This document shows positions 8,650-17,892 of a stretch of 64,000 bases of DNA, one piece after another. The DNA comes from Bacillota bacterium. Lineage in GTDB: Bacteria > Bacillota > Clostridia > Acetivibrionales > DSM-1351. The first letter of the stretch is position 1. Each line of letters opens with the position of its first letter. Location of the stretch: NCBI GenBank assembly GCA_023433945.1, contig JAEYTP010000087.1, forward strand, positions 3,748 to 67,747. Reading direction: 5' to 3'. The translations under genes were made by a program, and so were the position numbers. The notes under the pieces were generated by a model. It was not told the DNA's origin and made no database searches. It saw only the letters and a program-made list of their open reading frames with translations.

Positions 8650-9825
8650 TTATGGCTTAACAACAATTACCTCAATATTCTCTATTGCTTTAGCTATCAA
8701 TGGTTCTAGGTCTACCTTTTCTTCGGATTTGAGTATATTCTCAAGCTTTGGCTTTGTTTGAGGATGCTTGGCTACAAATACTGTACAGCAGTCCTCATAT
8801 GGTAGAATTGAGGTTTCAAACGTTTCTATCTTTCTCGCAATATCGATTACTTCCACCTTATCCATTGCGATAAGAGGCCTGAATACTGGCATATTAACGG
8901 CTGAATCAGTGCAGTAAAGGCTCTGCATTGTCTGACTTGCTACCTGACCCATGCTTTCTCCTGTGATAAGTGCCATTGCACCGCAATTTCTAGCAACCTT
9001 TTCTGCTATCTGCATCATTATCCTTCTCATAATAATTGTAAGCTGTTCTTCTGGGCAATTATCATTTATAGCAAGCTGAATCTCAGTAAATGGTACTATG
9101 TGTAGCTTGATGTTACCACAGTATTGAGTCATTATCTGGGCAAGATCAATTACCTTTTGCTTTGCTCTTTCACTGGTATAAGGGTAACTATAGAAGTGAA
9201 TTGCTTCTAGCAATACGCCTCTTTTCCCCATTAACCAGCCTGCAACAGGGCTATCTATTCCACCTGATAACAATAGCATTGCTTTACCATTTGAACCCAT
9301 TGGCATACCACCATGAGCAGGAATTTTTTCAGAATAAATATACGAGTTTTCACGAACCTCTATATGAAGTACAAAGTCAGGGTTGTTTACATCAACTGAT
9401 AGACCAGGCACATTTGAGAGAATAGCACCACCAACTTCTCTGCTAATCTCAGGTGACTGCATGGGAAAGCGTTTATCTCCACGTTTTGACTCGACCTTAA
9501 ATTTCTTAAATTGATTTTTTGAAACTAATTCTTTAACCATTTCAATAGAGTGTGATACTATCTGTTCAAAATCAGTATCAATCTTCCAAACAGGGCTAAC
9601 AGAAACAATTCCAAAGATTTTTGTAACCTTATTAATTACTTCGTTGAAGTTGTAGTTCTCGTCCTCAGGCTCAATATAAATTCTCCCCTGTGACTTCCAT
9701 ACCTTAGCTTTGCCATACTTGTATATTGAGTTTCTGATATTTCCTATCAGCTTATCCTCAAAAACAGGTCTGTTTAAACCTTTGAGAATTATTTCTCCGT
9801 ATCTGACCAAAATTATTCTTTTCAA
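8650..9825 (-). CDS. thiI: tRNA 4-thiouridine synthase / sulfur transferase ThiI
   Basis: About 391 aa. ThiI adenylates U8 of tRNA and transfers persulfide sulfur to give 4-thiouridine; in many bacteria it also serves thiazole synthesis. An N-terminal ferredoxin-like and THUMP region (LVRYGEIILKG) is followed by the PP-loop LLLSGGIDSPVAGW. No C-terminal rhodanese domain is present, as in Bacillus-type ThiI, which takes sulfur directly from a dedicated cysteine desulfurase; that gene is immediately upstream here. The start is probably TTG at 9825, nine bases after GGAAGGA; the open frame extends to another TTG at 9843 that would overlap the ribosome-binding site. Confidence 0.95.
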   Translation of the reverse strand: MKRIILVRYGEIILKGLNRPVFEDKLIGNIRNSIYKYGKAKVWKSQGRIYIEPEDENYNFNEVINKVTKIFGIVSVSPVWKIDTDFEQIVSHSIEMVKELVSKNQFKKFKVESKRGDKRFPMQSPEISREVGGAILSNVPGLSVDVNNPDFVLHIEVRENSYIYSEKIPAHGGMPMGSNGKAMLLLSGGIDSPVAGWLMGKRGVLLEAIHFYSYPYTSERAKQKVIDLAQIMTQYCGNIKLHIVPFTEIQLAINDNCPEEQLTIIMRRIMMQIAEKVARNCGAMALITGESMGQVASQTMQSLYCTDSAVNMPVFRPLIAMDKVEVIDIARKIETFETSILPYEDCCTVFVAKHPQTKPKLENILKSEEKVDLEPLIAKAIENIEVIVVKP

Positions 9826-9870
9826 ATTATTCAATCCTTCCAAAGTATATTAGAATATGTTCTTTATAGC

Positions 9871-10008
9871 GATTAGCGTCTTTCTGTATAGTGGTAGCGA
9901 CTTTCTGTATAGTAGTTAACTTCTTTCTGTTATAGTAGTAAACTTTTCTCTGTTATAGTAGTAAACTTTTCTCTGTTATAGTAGTTAACTTCTTTCAGTA
10001 TTGGAGTA
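9871..10008. repeat. six ~23-bp tandem repeats between cysteine desulfurase gene and thiI
   Basis: About six copies of a 21-24 bp unit; on the plus strand the core is CTGTTATAGTAGTAAAC followed by TTTCT. Two central copies are identical. The block fills nearly the whole intergenic region between the desulfurase stop and the thiI ribosome-binding site, so it would lie in the thiI leader if the two genes are co-transcribed. Confidence 0.85.
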
Positions 10009-10027
10009 AATAGTACAACTCTATAGG

Positions 10028-11185
10028 TTAGTGTTTCTTCTTAATGCTGATTACTGGTATTATTTCCTTCAATGCCGATATTGTTTCGTCAATCTCTTCA
10101 ATAGTATTTGATGCACATAGACTGAATCTTATTGCACCATCAATCATTTTTGAATTAACTCCCATGGCTTTAAGCACATGGCTATGGTGATTCTTCTTGG
10201 AGGAACACGCTGACCCGGTGGAGACAAATATACCTTTTTGCTCTAGGTGGTGCAACAAAACCTCCGCTTTCAAATTCGCAAATGAAATGTTAATAATGTA
10301 TGGAGAAGCATGCTCATATGAGTTTATTAGGGCATCGGGAAACTCTTCTTTTATGCTTCTTTCAAAGTGCTGCTTTAATGCCAGTGCATGCTCATAATTC
10401 TTACTTAGGTCACTATGAATTATCTGCGCGGCCATACCAAATCCGCATATTCCGGGAACATTTTCGGTACCAGAGCGTATATTGAGTTCCTGACCACCGC
10501 CTATTAATAATGGTTTAAGTCTTAATCCCTTTCTTACATATAATGCTCCAACACCCTTAGGTCCATGTATTTTATGAGAACTAAAAGACAATAAATCAAT
10601 ATTGCTGTCGATAGGTCGTAATGACGTCTTACCGTAAGCCTGAACTGCATCTATATGGAGAACGGTTTTAGGACTTCTTTCATTCATAGCGTTTCTAACT
10701 TCACCAATATCAAGTACTGCACCAACCTCATTGTTTGTATGAATCAAGCTTACTAGTGATGTATCATCATCCAGCTTACTCTTAAAATCATCGATATCCA
10801 GAGTACCATTGCTATTTACTCTGATATAGTCTACCCTAAAACCATTAGTAGCCAAGTACTTGTACACTTCTAGTACTGATGGGTGCTCAATTTCACTCGT
10901 AATGATATGCTTACCCGATCTAGGATTGCCATATAGGTACCCCAAGATAGCTAGATTATTCGCTTCTGTACCGCCAGATGTGAACAGAATATCCTTTGGA
11001 TCAACTGCTAGTGTCTCAGCAATTTGGCTCCTAGCCTGCTTCAAAAGGTTTTCTGCTTCAATCCCCTTTGTGTGCAGCGATGAGGGATTGCCATAATATA
11101 GCCTGCTTACTTCATGCATATAGTCTAAAACTTCATCATATGGTTTTGTTGTTGCACTGTTATCGAGATATATTTCTTGAGGCAT
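10028..11185 (-). CDS. cysteine desulfurase (IscS/NifS family), ThiI partner
   Basis: About 385 aa, a PLP enzyme releasing persulfide sulfur from cysteine. Seen: YLDNSATTKP near the start, the PLP lysine in SSHKIHGPKG (about K205) and the catalytic cysteine in STGSACSSKK (about C327), with the short loop typical of NifS-like group I enzymes. Position next to thiI suggests it supplies sulfur for tRNA 4-thiouridine, like NifZ in Bacillus, rather than general Fe-S assembly; no iscU/nifU follows. The ATG at 11185 gives the usual N-terminus; an upstream TTG at 11206 overlaps the AAAGGA motif. Confidence 0.93.
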   Translation of the reverse strand: MPQEIYLDNSATTKPYDEVLDYMHEVSRLYYGNPSSLHTKGIEAENLLKQARSQIAETLAVDPKDILFTSGGTEANNLAILGYLYGNPRSGKHIITSEIEHPSVLEVYKYLATNGFRVDYIRVNSNGTLDIDDFKSKLDDDTSLVSLIHTNNEVGAVLDIGEVRNAMNERSPKTVLHIDAVQAYGKTSLRPIDSNIDLLSFSSHKIHGPKGVGALYVRKGLRLKPLLIGGGQELNIRSGTENVPGICGFGMAAQIIHSDLSKNYEHALALKQHFERSIKEEFPDALINSYEHASPYIINISFANLKAEVLLHHLEQKGIFVSTGSACSSKKNHHSHVLKAMGVNSKMIDGAIRFSLCASNTIEEIDETISALKEIIPVISIKKKH

Positions 11186-11507
11186 TTGCCTGTCATTTCC
11201 TTTCAAATAAAATAAGCATGGCTTTGTTACCTAACAACCATTATTTTTTTATTATTTAATATAATATTAGAATTTAATAATACTTTTTGTTTGTATATTA
11301 TTTCATTTTATATAATATTTTCTGCATTAAATATATTGTTCATATATATTTTTATTTGTATAAATTTTTATTTGTATATATTTTTATTTGTATATATTTT
11401 TAGTTGTATATATTTTTAGTTGTATATATTTTGGGTTATATTTTTTTCTGTATAAATATATTTTTGCTTGTATATATTTTTTTATAGAATATATTTATCA
11501 GTATGAA
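11186..11507. repeat. AT-rich intergenic with ~16-bp tandem repeats
   Basis: About 320 bases without a gene. From about 11335 to 11500 a 15-18 bp unit with core TTTTTATTTGTATATA recurs eight or more times, degenerating towards both ends. It lies after the stop of the Cys/His-rich gene and before the desulfurase start. Long open frames through it on either strand are low-complexity shadows. Confidence 0.75.
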
Positions 11508-12134
11508 TTATTTAAGATTATCGTCGTCATGTTCTTTATTGCTATCACATTCACAATGGTCATGGCCATTATGTTTTTGGTTGCTATTACAGCCACAATG
11601 GTCATGGTTATCATATTCTCTATGGTTATGACAGCCACACTGGTCATGATTATCATGTTCATTGTGGTTATGACAGCCACTATGGTGTTGGTTATCATGC
11701 TCATGGTGATTATGGCAGCCACAATGCATACTTGATTCATCATCTCCAATGTCATCTATATCTAGATCATCTTCAAAATCATCTAAATCAAAATCTTCTT
11801 CTATAAAATCATCAAGATTAAATTCATCTTCTTGATATAAATTAAACTCATCATCTTCAAGGTTCTGATCTAAACCTTCATAATTAAGTTCGGTTTCTTC
11901 ATTATCCTTATCATTAAATTCCTGAGAACTTTCATCTACTTTAATGTTTCCCTGATCGTCCTTTACAACGTATTGCTTTAAAAAATCTTCTATATATAGA
12001 CTTCTGTAATCATCAACATCACTCTCGAGACACTTCCCGCAATCGTCGCATCTCTTATTTGGGTCGAGATCGCATATGTCACATTCTCCACAATTGATAC
12101 AATCTCTGTCTTGAAGTATACATTTATCAGCCAT
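11508..12134 (-). CDS. acidic Cys/His-rich repeat protein, likely metal-binding, last gene of Ehr-type operon
   Basis: A 208-aa protein in three parts. Residues 1-40 carry a cysteine cluster (CINCGECDICDL and CDDCGKCL) that looks like a small metal or Fe-S site. Residues 60-130 are very acidic (runs of D and E, no cysteine). Residues about 135-200 are four to five 14-residue repeats of the form GCHNHxEHDNHDH, encoded by 42-bp DNA repeats, rich in His, Cys and Asp. No signal peptide or membrane helix. Such tails bind nickel, zinc or copper in known metallochaperones. It begins 28 bp after the upstream Ehr small-subunit gene and has no clear ribosome-binding site, so translational coupling is possible. 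I do not recognise the family. A nickel role would be odd, because the complex's large subunit lacks nickel ligands. Confidence 0.7.
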   Translation of the reverse strand: MADKCILQDRDCINCGECDICDLDPNKRCDDCGKCLESDVDDYRSLYIEDFLKQYVVKDDQGNIKVDESSQEFNDKDNEETELNYEGLDQNLEDDEFNLYQEDEFNLDDFIEEDFDLDDFEDDLDIDDIGDDESSMHCGCHNHHEHDNQHHSGCHNHNEHDNHDQCGCHNHREYDNHDHCGCNSNQKHNGHDHCECDSNKEHDDDNLK

Positions 12135-12162
12135 ATTTATATTCGCTAAAAAATTGTTTCAG

Positions 12163-12960
12163 CTACTTCCTCCCTATTGCTTTTAGTATACCATATATTA
12201 TTGCCTGCGGGCGAGGTGGACAACCGGGAATATACACATCTACAGGAATAATAGTGTCTATTCCATTTCTTGTTGCATAACTATCCTTAAAAATTCCACC
12301 ACTGCAGGCGCATGCACCAACAGCAACAACCAATTTTGGTGATGGAGTAGCATTGTATGTCTTGATAAGAGCCTCCTCCATATTACGAGAAACAGGTCCT
12401 GTTACAAGCAGCATATCTGCATGCCGTGGTGAAGCAACAAAGTGTATTCCAAATCTTTCAATATCGTTATACGGACCATTCAAAGCCTGAATTTCGTTGT
12501 CACAGGCATTGCAGGAACCAGCATCAACTTCACGAATATGAAGGCTTTTTCCAAAGTATTTTGATATATTTTCTTTTAGCTGTTGTCCCAATAGTTCGTA
12601 GCTAAGGCCCTCAACCTCACCTTCCTTGACGTACAATGGTGTTGTGCGGAGCTTCTGTCGGTCCTTTTGAGCCAATTCAAATCTGTTTGTCATTTTTATA
12701 GCTGCTTTGGGACAACTTTCCTCGCACAATCTGCAAAAAATACATTCATCAACATTTACCCCAGGCACTTTTTCAGATAACTGGCTGTCCTCGAAAATGA
12801 TTGCATTAGTAGGACAGACCTTAACGCAAGTCTGGCACTGATTACATTTGCTCATATCAAATTCAGGATCTCCGGTAATAAAGGAGCTCTTTATAGGTTT
12901 TTTGGGGTAATTTACAGTTACAGTTCCATGCTGTATGAATTTTTTAATTGCGTTATACAT
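12163..12960 (-). CDS. Ehr complex ferredoxin + small subunit fusion (HycF/HyfH-NuoI fused to HycG/NuoB)
   Basis: About 265 aa. Residues 35-95 form a two-cluster ferredoxin: CNQCQTCVKVCP and CIFCRLCEESCP each give four ligands plus the partner cysteine for two [4Fe-4S] clusters. The second half is a NuoB/HycG-type small subunit with SCNACDNE, GACACSGG and PGCPPRP, which supply the four ligands of the proximal [4Fe-4S] cluster (N2 in complex I). The two parts are separate genes in hyc and hyf operons, so this is a fusion. It would carry electrons to the site beside the quinone- or hydrogen-reactive pocket. Two ATGs are close together; the one at 12960 has the better spacing from AAAGGA (12966 is the other). 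Confidence 0.9.
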   Translation of the reverse strand: MYNAIKKFIQHGTVTVNYPKKPIKSSFITGDPEFDMSKCNQCQTCVKVCPTNAIIFEDSQLSEKVPGVNVDECIFCRLCEESCPKAAIKMTNRFELAQKDRQKLRTTPLYVKEGEVEGLSYELLGQQLKENISKYFGKSLHIREVDAGSCNACDNEIQALNGPYNDIERFGIHFVASPRHADMLLVTGPVSRNMEEALIKTYNATPSPKLVVAVGACACSGGIFKDSYATRNGIDTIIPVDVYIPGCPPRPQAIIYGILKAIGRK

Positions 12961-12985
12961 GTGCATTTTCCTTTCACAAATAGAA

Positions 12986-13101
12986 TTACTTACTGGAGTA
13001 AGTTAAACCAGCTAAACCTTCTTATAGGTCATTACCTGAGTAAGTGAGGTTGAAACTCTGTCTACAAGTCATTACCTGAATAAGATAGGTTGAAACTCTT
13101 G
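12986..13101. repeat. 40-bp tandem duplication of the 3' end of the Ehr large-subunit gene
   Basis: The minus-strand segment encoding SFNLSYSGNDL (13068-13099) is repeated downstream of the stop at 13028-13059 with three mismatches in 32 bp, and still reads SFNLTYSGNDL then a stop. A third, more decayed copy is visible around 12988-13018. The period is 40 bp, so the copies are not in frame with each other. Confidence 0.85.
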
Positions 13102-14654
13102 TTTACCAGAGGAAAATCCGTTAGTGTATTGGTTCTAACTGCATGGCATAAGACTGGCCAATTGCAAAATGAAGGAGTTCTAATTTTGTATCTATAAATA
13201 GTATCATTCTCACCCGTCATAACAAAATGTATATTCTCACCGCGAGGAGACTCCGTCATGCCAAATGCATAACGATAGGGCTCAAAATGGAGCGTTTCAG
13301 TACTGATAGAGCCTTCTTCAGGCATTTTATCGAGGCATTGCCTTATCAAGCTGATTGATTCAAATACTTCCTCTATCTTTACATTCATACGGCAATTGAC
13401 ATCGCCATTACTATGTTTAGGTACCTCAAACTTTAGCTTGGAATAAGCCTCATACGGGAATTCCTTTCTTACATCTGAGGTTATGCCACTAGCTCTCCCC
13501 CCAGGTCCAACTGCATTTAGGTCAATAGCAATTCTGTTAGTCAATACACCGGTATTTTCTACTCTGTCTATGAGCATAGAGTTACGCTTTACAACATTCA
13601 CTGTGTCGGTAAACTCCTTGTGTAGCTTATCAAGGCACTCTATAATAATCTTCTCATTACTGTGTATAAAGTCTCTTCTGATTCCACCCGGCTTATTTGT
13701 ATTTCTCAAAAATCTGCTGCCAGTAAGCTGTTCGTTCAAAAGCTGTATCCATCTTCTCATCATGGCAAATTGTCCATTTGCAAAAATATATGCAACATCA
13801 ACGCATATTCCTGCTATATCCCCTAAATGGTTATAGATGCGTTCCAACTCGGAAAATATTACCCTGGAATATGACGCCCTTTCTGGAATATATGTTATTC
13901 CATTGATCTTTTCAAGAGCCTGACAAAAAGCCAATGAATTTGAATAGCTTTCGTCACCTGATATACGCTCGGAGAATAAGAGAACCTTCATATAGTGCTC
14001 ATTTTCACTTAGCTTCTCAGTACCCTTATGCACATAATATAGCTTTCCTTCAAGATTAATAATTGGCTCACCTGCGACACTAAAGCGAAAATGTCCCGGT
14101 TCGATAATCCCCGCATGAACAGGTCCTACAGGTACTTCAAAGACGCCAGTACCACTGATGTTTATAAACTCCTGCTTTCTTTTAATAAATTCGGGTTTTT
14201 GATGAGCATCATAATCCTTTTTTAGTGGGTGTATATTAGTGTTAATATTTCCGTGGTGAACTAGCTCCCTGCCATCTGGTATATCAATGAATTTAATACC
14301 AAACATATCCTGAATTTCTCTTTCATAGAGTGCTGCTGCAGGTATGTCTCTAGCTATGGAGTCAAGAACTATATTTTCACAAAGCGCTAGCTTTGCTCTA
14401 AGCGTAAATAGGGTTGCGGAAGAACGCACGGAATAAGTGTAATAAACGTCCATGGTATTATTTATAACCGAAGCGTCTACAGCAAATAACGATACTAAAA
14501 CACAATCTATATTGGTAAATACGTTGACATTTGAAGCTCTCACACTTTCAGGTACAATGTCTATGTATACTTCATTTTCGTTAAGTATGGCATTATCAAT
14601 AATGTTCGAAGATAAAAGTCTCTTTAGCGTCTCTAAAATTGCCTCTGCTATCAT
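13062..14654 (-). CDS. Ehr complex large subunit (NuoC-NuoD / HycE-like) lacking NiFe ligands
   Basis: A 530-aa fusion of NuoC-like (residues 1-170, with the signature LYEREIQDMFGI) and NuoD/HycE-like domains (VGPVHAGIIEPGHFRF, then YYVHKGTEKL). In real [NiFe] hydrogenases the metal is held by CxxC near ERICGxC and by DPCxxC at the C-terminus. Here the first site reads ERISGDESYSN (residues 229-239) and the second NLSYSGNDL (last residues), so all four cysteines are absent. This fits the energy-converting-hydrogenase-related (Ehr) group, not a hydrogenase. It would be the catalytic or docking subunit on the cytoplasmic side. The ATG at 14654 overlaps the stop of the NuoN-like gene and follows AGGAGGG. 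No C-terminal processing peptide remains. Confidence 0.88.
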   Translation of the reverse strand: MIAEAILETLKRLLSSNIIDNAILNENEVYIDIVPESVRASNVNVFTNIDCVLVSLFAVDASVINNTMDVYYTYSVRSSATLFTLRAKLALCENIVLDSIARDIPAAALYEREIQDMFGIKFIDIPDGRELVHHGNINTNIHPLKKDYDAHQKPEFIKRKQEFINISGTGVFEVPVGPVHAGIIEPGHFRFSVAGEPIINLEGKLYYVHKGTEKLSENEHYMKVLLFSERISGDESYSNSLAFCQALEKINGITYIPERASYSRVIFSELERIYNHLGDIAGICVDVAYIFANGQFAMMRRWIQLLNEQLTGSRFLRNTNKPGGIRRDFIHSNEKIIIECLDKLHKEFTDTVNVVKRNSMLIDRVENTGVLTNRIAIDLNAVGPGGRASGITSDVRKEFPYEAYSKLKFEVPKHSNGDVNCRMNVKIEEVFESISLIRQCLDKMPEEGSISTETLHFEPYRYAFGMTESPRGENIHFVMTGENDTIYRYKIRTPSFCNWPVLCHAVRTNTLTDFPLVNKSFNLSYSGNDL

Positions 14655-16144
14655 ATTCCACTCCCTCCTATACCTAGGATTATATCCCTTGATGCTTCCA
14701 TGATTTTGTTTAATGGCTCTGGAATATATACTCCCATCAGTAATACAATCGAAAGCAATACTACTAATACAGCAGGACCAATCAAATCTATCTCTCCGTT
14801 TTTAATTTCGGGATTATCGCACCTTCCGAAGAATATTTTGCTCAGCTGCTTAATAAACCCGGCAAACACAATAGCTATAAAGAATAGCAAAATGCCAGCC
14901 GCCCAGAATTTCTCTGCGAAAAAAGCAGCCACAACTGTATTAAACTCACTCATAAAAACACCAAAGGGCGGCATCCCAGTGATGGCAAATATACCTAGCA
15001 TAAAAACTATACCTGTTACCGGCATTGTCTTTATCAGCCCTTTTATGCCCGAAATCTTTTTAGTATGATACTTGAGATATACGTTTCCTGATGAAAGGAA
15101 AAGCATGGTCTTTGTCATTGCATGGTTAAAAGTATGGTACAATGCTGCAAACACGGCTATTGGAGTTCCAATTCCAAAACCAAGTACAATAATGCCCATG
15201 TGCTCAATGCTTGAGTAGGCCAGTATTCTCTTGTAGTCTTTCTGTACTAGAATAAAGAATGCAGCAGTTCCAATAGACAGCAGACCAAAAATAATGAGCA
15301 GTCTACCACTGTACTTGTTGTCTCCTAAATTTGTGTTCAATATCGTCATTACTCTGAGAATACCATACATAGCAGTATTGAGCAGTACTCCTGAAAGCAA
15401 TGCACTTACCGGTGAAGGTGCCTGGCTATGAGCATCAGGTAGCCACGTATGTACAGGAGAAAAACCTGCTTTTGTACCAAAACCCAGCAATATAAATATA
15501 AACGATATTTTGAGAATACTACCGTTTAGGGATTTTGCATTTTTAAATAGATATTCCCAGTTCAACCCCTCAAAACTACTTCCCAGAGCGACTGTTGAGG
15601 AATAATAGAGAAGCACTATTCCTAAAAGTGCGAAGGCAATACCAACTGAACAAATAATAATATATTTCCAAGCAGCTTCAATAGCGGTTTTGTTATTGTA
15701 GAATCCAACTAAAAATACAGAAGCCAGCGTTGTTGCTTCAATTGCGATCCACATGACACCCATGTTGCTAGTACTAAGTGCCAACACCATCGATAGGATA
15801 AATGCATTGGTGAGACTATAATACAGTTTTAGTTTCCCAAGTGTGATGCTTCTCTTTCTAAGCTCTTCCCCAAAATAACTAATAGAATAGATTGACACTA
15901 GAAGATATGCAAGGGCAGTAATAAATAGCAGATAACAGTTAAGTGAGTCAATATAAATTAGTCCGCTAAATATACCAATACCAGATATGCTTTTATTTAT
16001 ACTAACTTCTATAAATGTAATTATAGACACTATAAATAGCCCAACCGCGCCTGCAAGATTGGTATAATGTATGATATATCTATTGTTATTCGTCCATACC
16101 AAGCCACTAATTATAGCCGGTATTAAAAGCCAAAACAGTAACAT
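14651..16144 (-). CDS. Ehr complex membrane subunit, NuoN/HyfF-like antiporter-type
   Basis: About 497 aa with 13-14 hydrophobic segments and the proton-antiporter (proton_antipo_M) core: WIAIEATTLASVFL with the key glutamate of helix 5, then FGTKAGFSPVHTWLPDAHSQAPSPVSALLSG with the conserved lysine and histidine. It would be one of the proton- or sodium-translocating modules. The start ATG at 16144 sits behind GGAGGAA; an ATG four codons upstream overlaps that site. It overlaps the large subunit gene by 4 bp. Confidence 0.9.
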   Translation of the reverse strand: MLLFWLLIPAIISGLVWTNNNRYIIHYTNLAGAVGLFIVSIITFIEVSINKSISGIGIFSGLIYIDSLNCYLLFITALAYLLVSIYSISYFGEELRKRSITLGKLKLYYSLTNAFILSMVLALSTSNMGVMWIAIEATTLASVFLVGFYNNKTAIEAAWKYIIICSVGIAFALLGIVLLYYSSTVALGSSFEGLNWEYLFKNAKSLNGSILKISFIFILLGFGTKAGFSPVHTWLPDAHSQAPSPVSALLSGVLLNTAMYGILRVMTILNTNLGDNKYSGRLLIIFGLLSIGTAAFFILVQKDYKRILAYSSIEHMGIIVLGFGIGTPIAVFAALYHTFNHAMTKTMLFLSSGNVYLKYHTKKISGIKGLIKTMPVTGIVFMLGIFAITGMPPFGVFMSEFNTVVAAFFAEKFWAAGILLFFIAIVFAGFIKQLSKIFFGRCDNPEIKNGEIDLIGPAVLVVLLSIVLLMGVYIPEPLNKIMEASRDIILGIGGSGI

Positions 16145-16162
16145 ATATTCCTCCATAAAGTA

Positions 16163-16825
16163 TTAACCCTTTAATTTATTAAGCTTGTTAATATCAATTG
16201 ATTCAAATACATTATTTATTTTAAAAACAAAGATTCCCATTATCAAAAATGCAGTAAGAAGATCAAAGAATAGGCCCAACTCCACTATCATAGGCATACC
16301 TTCCGTAGTGAGCATTGCTGCTAAAAACATACCATTTTCTATAACCAAAAAACCAATAATTTGACCAATAGCTTTCTTTCTGCTTATCATAAAGAATAAT
16401 CCCATTAATACAATAGAAAACGTGTAAATCAGATATTTTTTGGTCTCTCCTCCTGTAATGCCATCAATATTGTATATTACAAACCAACTTATAATAACGA
16501 GGCAACCACAAATGATTATTGATATAGGTATGTTGATAAAGAAGTCCTTTTCAACCTTATACTCAACTTTCTCAGAGGTTCTACGCATGACCATTGGAAT
16601 AAGAATTACCTTGAATACCACAATAAGAGCAAAAATAATAAATATTTCGTCAAATTTGTTGTGTTTGATAGTATTTGTAACTGCTACTATGCCTGATATT
16701 GCCGCCAGCAGTATAGACTGCAATCTGAAGGTAGAAATATATGAATTTTGGCGCTTATTTGCTATAAGAATAAACGAAGATATCAATATTAAAATAGCTA
16801 GCAAATTGATAATGCTCTGATACAT
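16163..16825 (-). CDS. Ehr complex membrane subunit, HyfE/NuoK-like
   Basis: A 220-aa protein with six or seven hydrophobic segments. The C-terminal half resembles NuoK/HyfE, with GFLVIENGMFLAAML (a glutamate in the membrane) and a last helix ending in INNVF. In HyfE-type subunits this is longer than the 100-aa NuoK, as here. The start ATG at 16825 follows AAGGAG. It lies 18-19 bp from its neighbours on both sides in the operon. Confidence 0.85.
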   Translation of the reverse strand: MYQSIINLLAILILISSFILIANKRQNSYISTFRLQSILLAAISGIVAVTNTIKHNKFDEIFIIFALIVVFKVILIPMVMRRTSEKVEYKVEKDFFINIPISIIICGCLVIISWFVIYNIDGITGGETKKYLIYTFSIVLMGLFFMISRKKAIGQIIGFLVIENGMFLAAMLTTEGMPMIVELGLFFDLLTAFLIMGIFVFKINNVFESIDINKLNKLKG

Positions 16826-16842
16826 CGACCTATCTCCTTTTA

Positions 16843-17790
16843 CTATATGTTAAAAATAAATCCCGACATAAAACCCAAAACACCCAAAATAAAAGCAATT
16901 GCAGCAAAATTAGGCAAACTGAAAAGCCTGAATTTCACTGTGCTTAATTCAATTACTGCAATGACAAGTGTAATAAGCAGTATTTTCAATGTAAATATTG
17001 CCAAAGCCACAAGAGCATTGCCCACGTCCATACCAAAAGGCATGAGTATATTTGCAATAAACGTCATAAACATGAACTGCTTTAGGTAACTACCCATTTG
17101 AATAAACGCCATATGCCTGCCAGAATACTCTAGTGTCATAGCCTCATGAACCATAGTAAGCTCTAGATGTGTGGCGGGATCATCAACGGGTATCCGCGAA
17201 GTCTCCGCTATTAATACTAAAAGCATACAACCAAGCAATAATATATTTACAGGACTTACCGCAGTAAGCTGAACATCAATGTTTTGTAAATAACTATAAA
17301 TGTTTGAAACGTTGGTTGACCCTGAACCTGCCTTTATACTTACTGTTATTAGCACTATAAAAAAGGCTGGCTCTATCAGAGCAGAAATCAGCATCTCCCT
17401 ACTACTTCCCATCCCACCAAAGGTACTGCCGGTATCTAAACTCGCTAGTGCTATAAATACCCTGCCTGCAACTAGCAGATAAACAATAAACAGTAGGTCG
17501 GTATAAGCAGTAAAACCCGTAAGCTGGCTGATAGCAGGCAGACATAAGCAGGCTGCTAGAGAAGTAATGAAATATATATAAGGTGCAACAAAATAAATCC
17601 ATGAAGCTGTTGAAGAAGCAACCATATCCTTTTTTAGAAGCTTCCAGATATCGTAATAAGGCTGCAAAATAGGCGAACCTATTCTGTGCTGCACCTTAGC
17701 TTTGAGTTTTCTAATAATACCCGTAACTAAAGGTGAAAACAGTATTACAATGACCATCTGTATAAGTAGCTTAACAATTGAAACTAGCAT
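16843..17790 (-). CDS. Ehr complex membrane subunit, NuoH/HyfC-like
   Basis: About 315 aa with eight hydrophobic segments. The NuoH/HyfC/EchB family is indicated by KLKAKVQHRIGSPILQPYYD near the N-terminus and by the cytoplasmic loop AETSRIPVDDPATHLELT with its acidic residues, followed by HEAMTLEYSGRH. This subunit joins the hydrophilic arm to the membrane arm. The ATG at 17790 with AAGGAC upstream is preferred over a TTG two codons earlier. Confidence 0.92.
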   Translation of the reverse strand: MLVSIVKLLIQMVIVILFSPLVTGIIRKLKAKVQHRIGSPILQPYYDIWKLLKKDMVASSTASWIYFVAPYIYFITSLAACLCLPAISQLTGFTAYTDLLFIVYLLVAGRVFIALASLDTGSTFGGMGSSREMLISALIEPAFFIVLITVSIKAGSGSTNVSNIYSYLQNIDVQLTAVSPVNILLLGCMLLVLIAETSRIPVDDPATHLELTMVHEAMTLEYSGRHMAFIQMGSYLKQFMFMTFIANILMPFGMDVGNALVALAIFTLKILLITLVIAVIELSTVKFRLFSLPNFAAIAFILGVLGFMSGFIFNI

Positions 17791-17892
17791 AACCAAAGTC
17801 CTTTTCTATAAAAAGTATTAATTAATTCAATACAGCAAAACCATAAAATCTAATGCACTACAAACAAAAATACCAAAATATTTAAAGCGAAC

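Noticed and set aside
11388..11755. Hydrophobic and Met/Ile-rich open frames over the Cys/His gene and its repeat block
   Set aside because: They are shadows of the low-complexity 42-bp and 16-bp repeats; no ribosome-binding sites fit.
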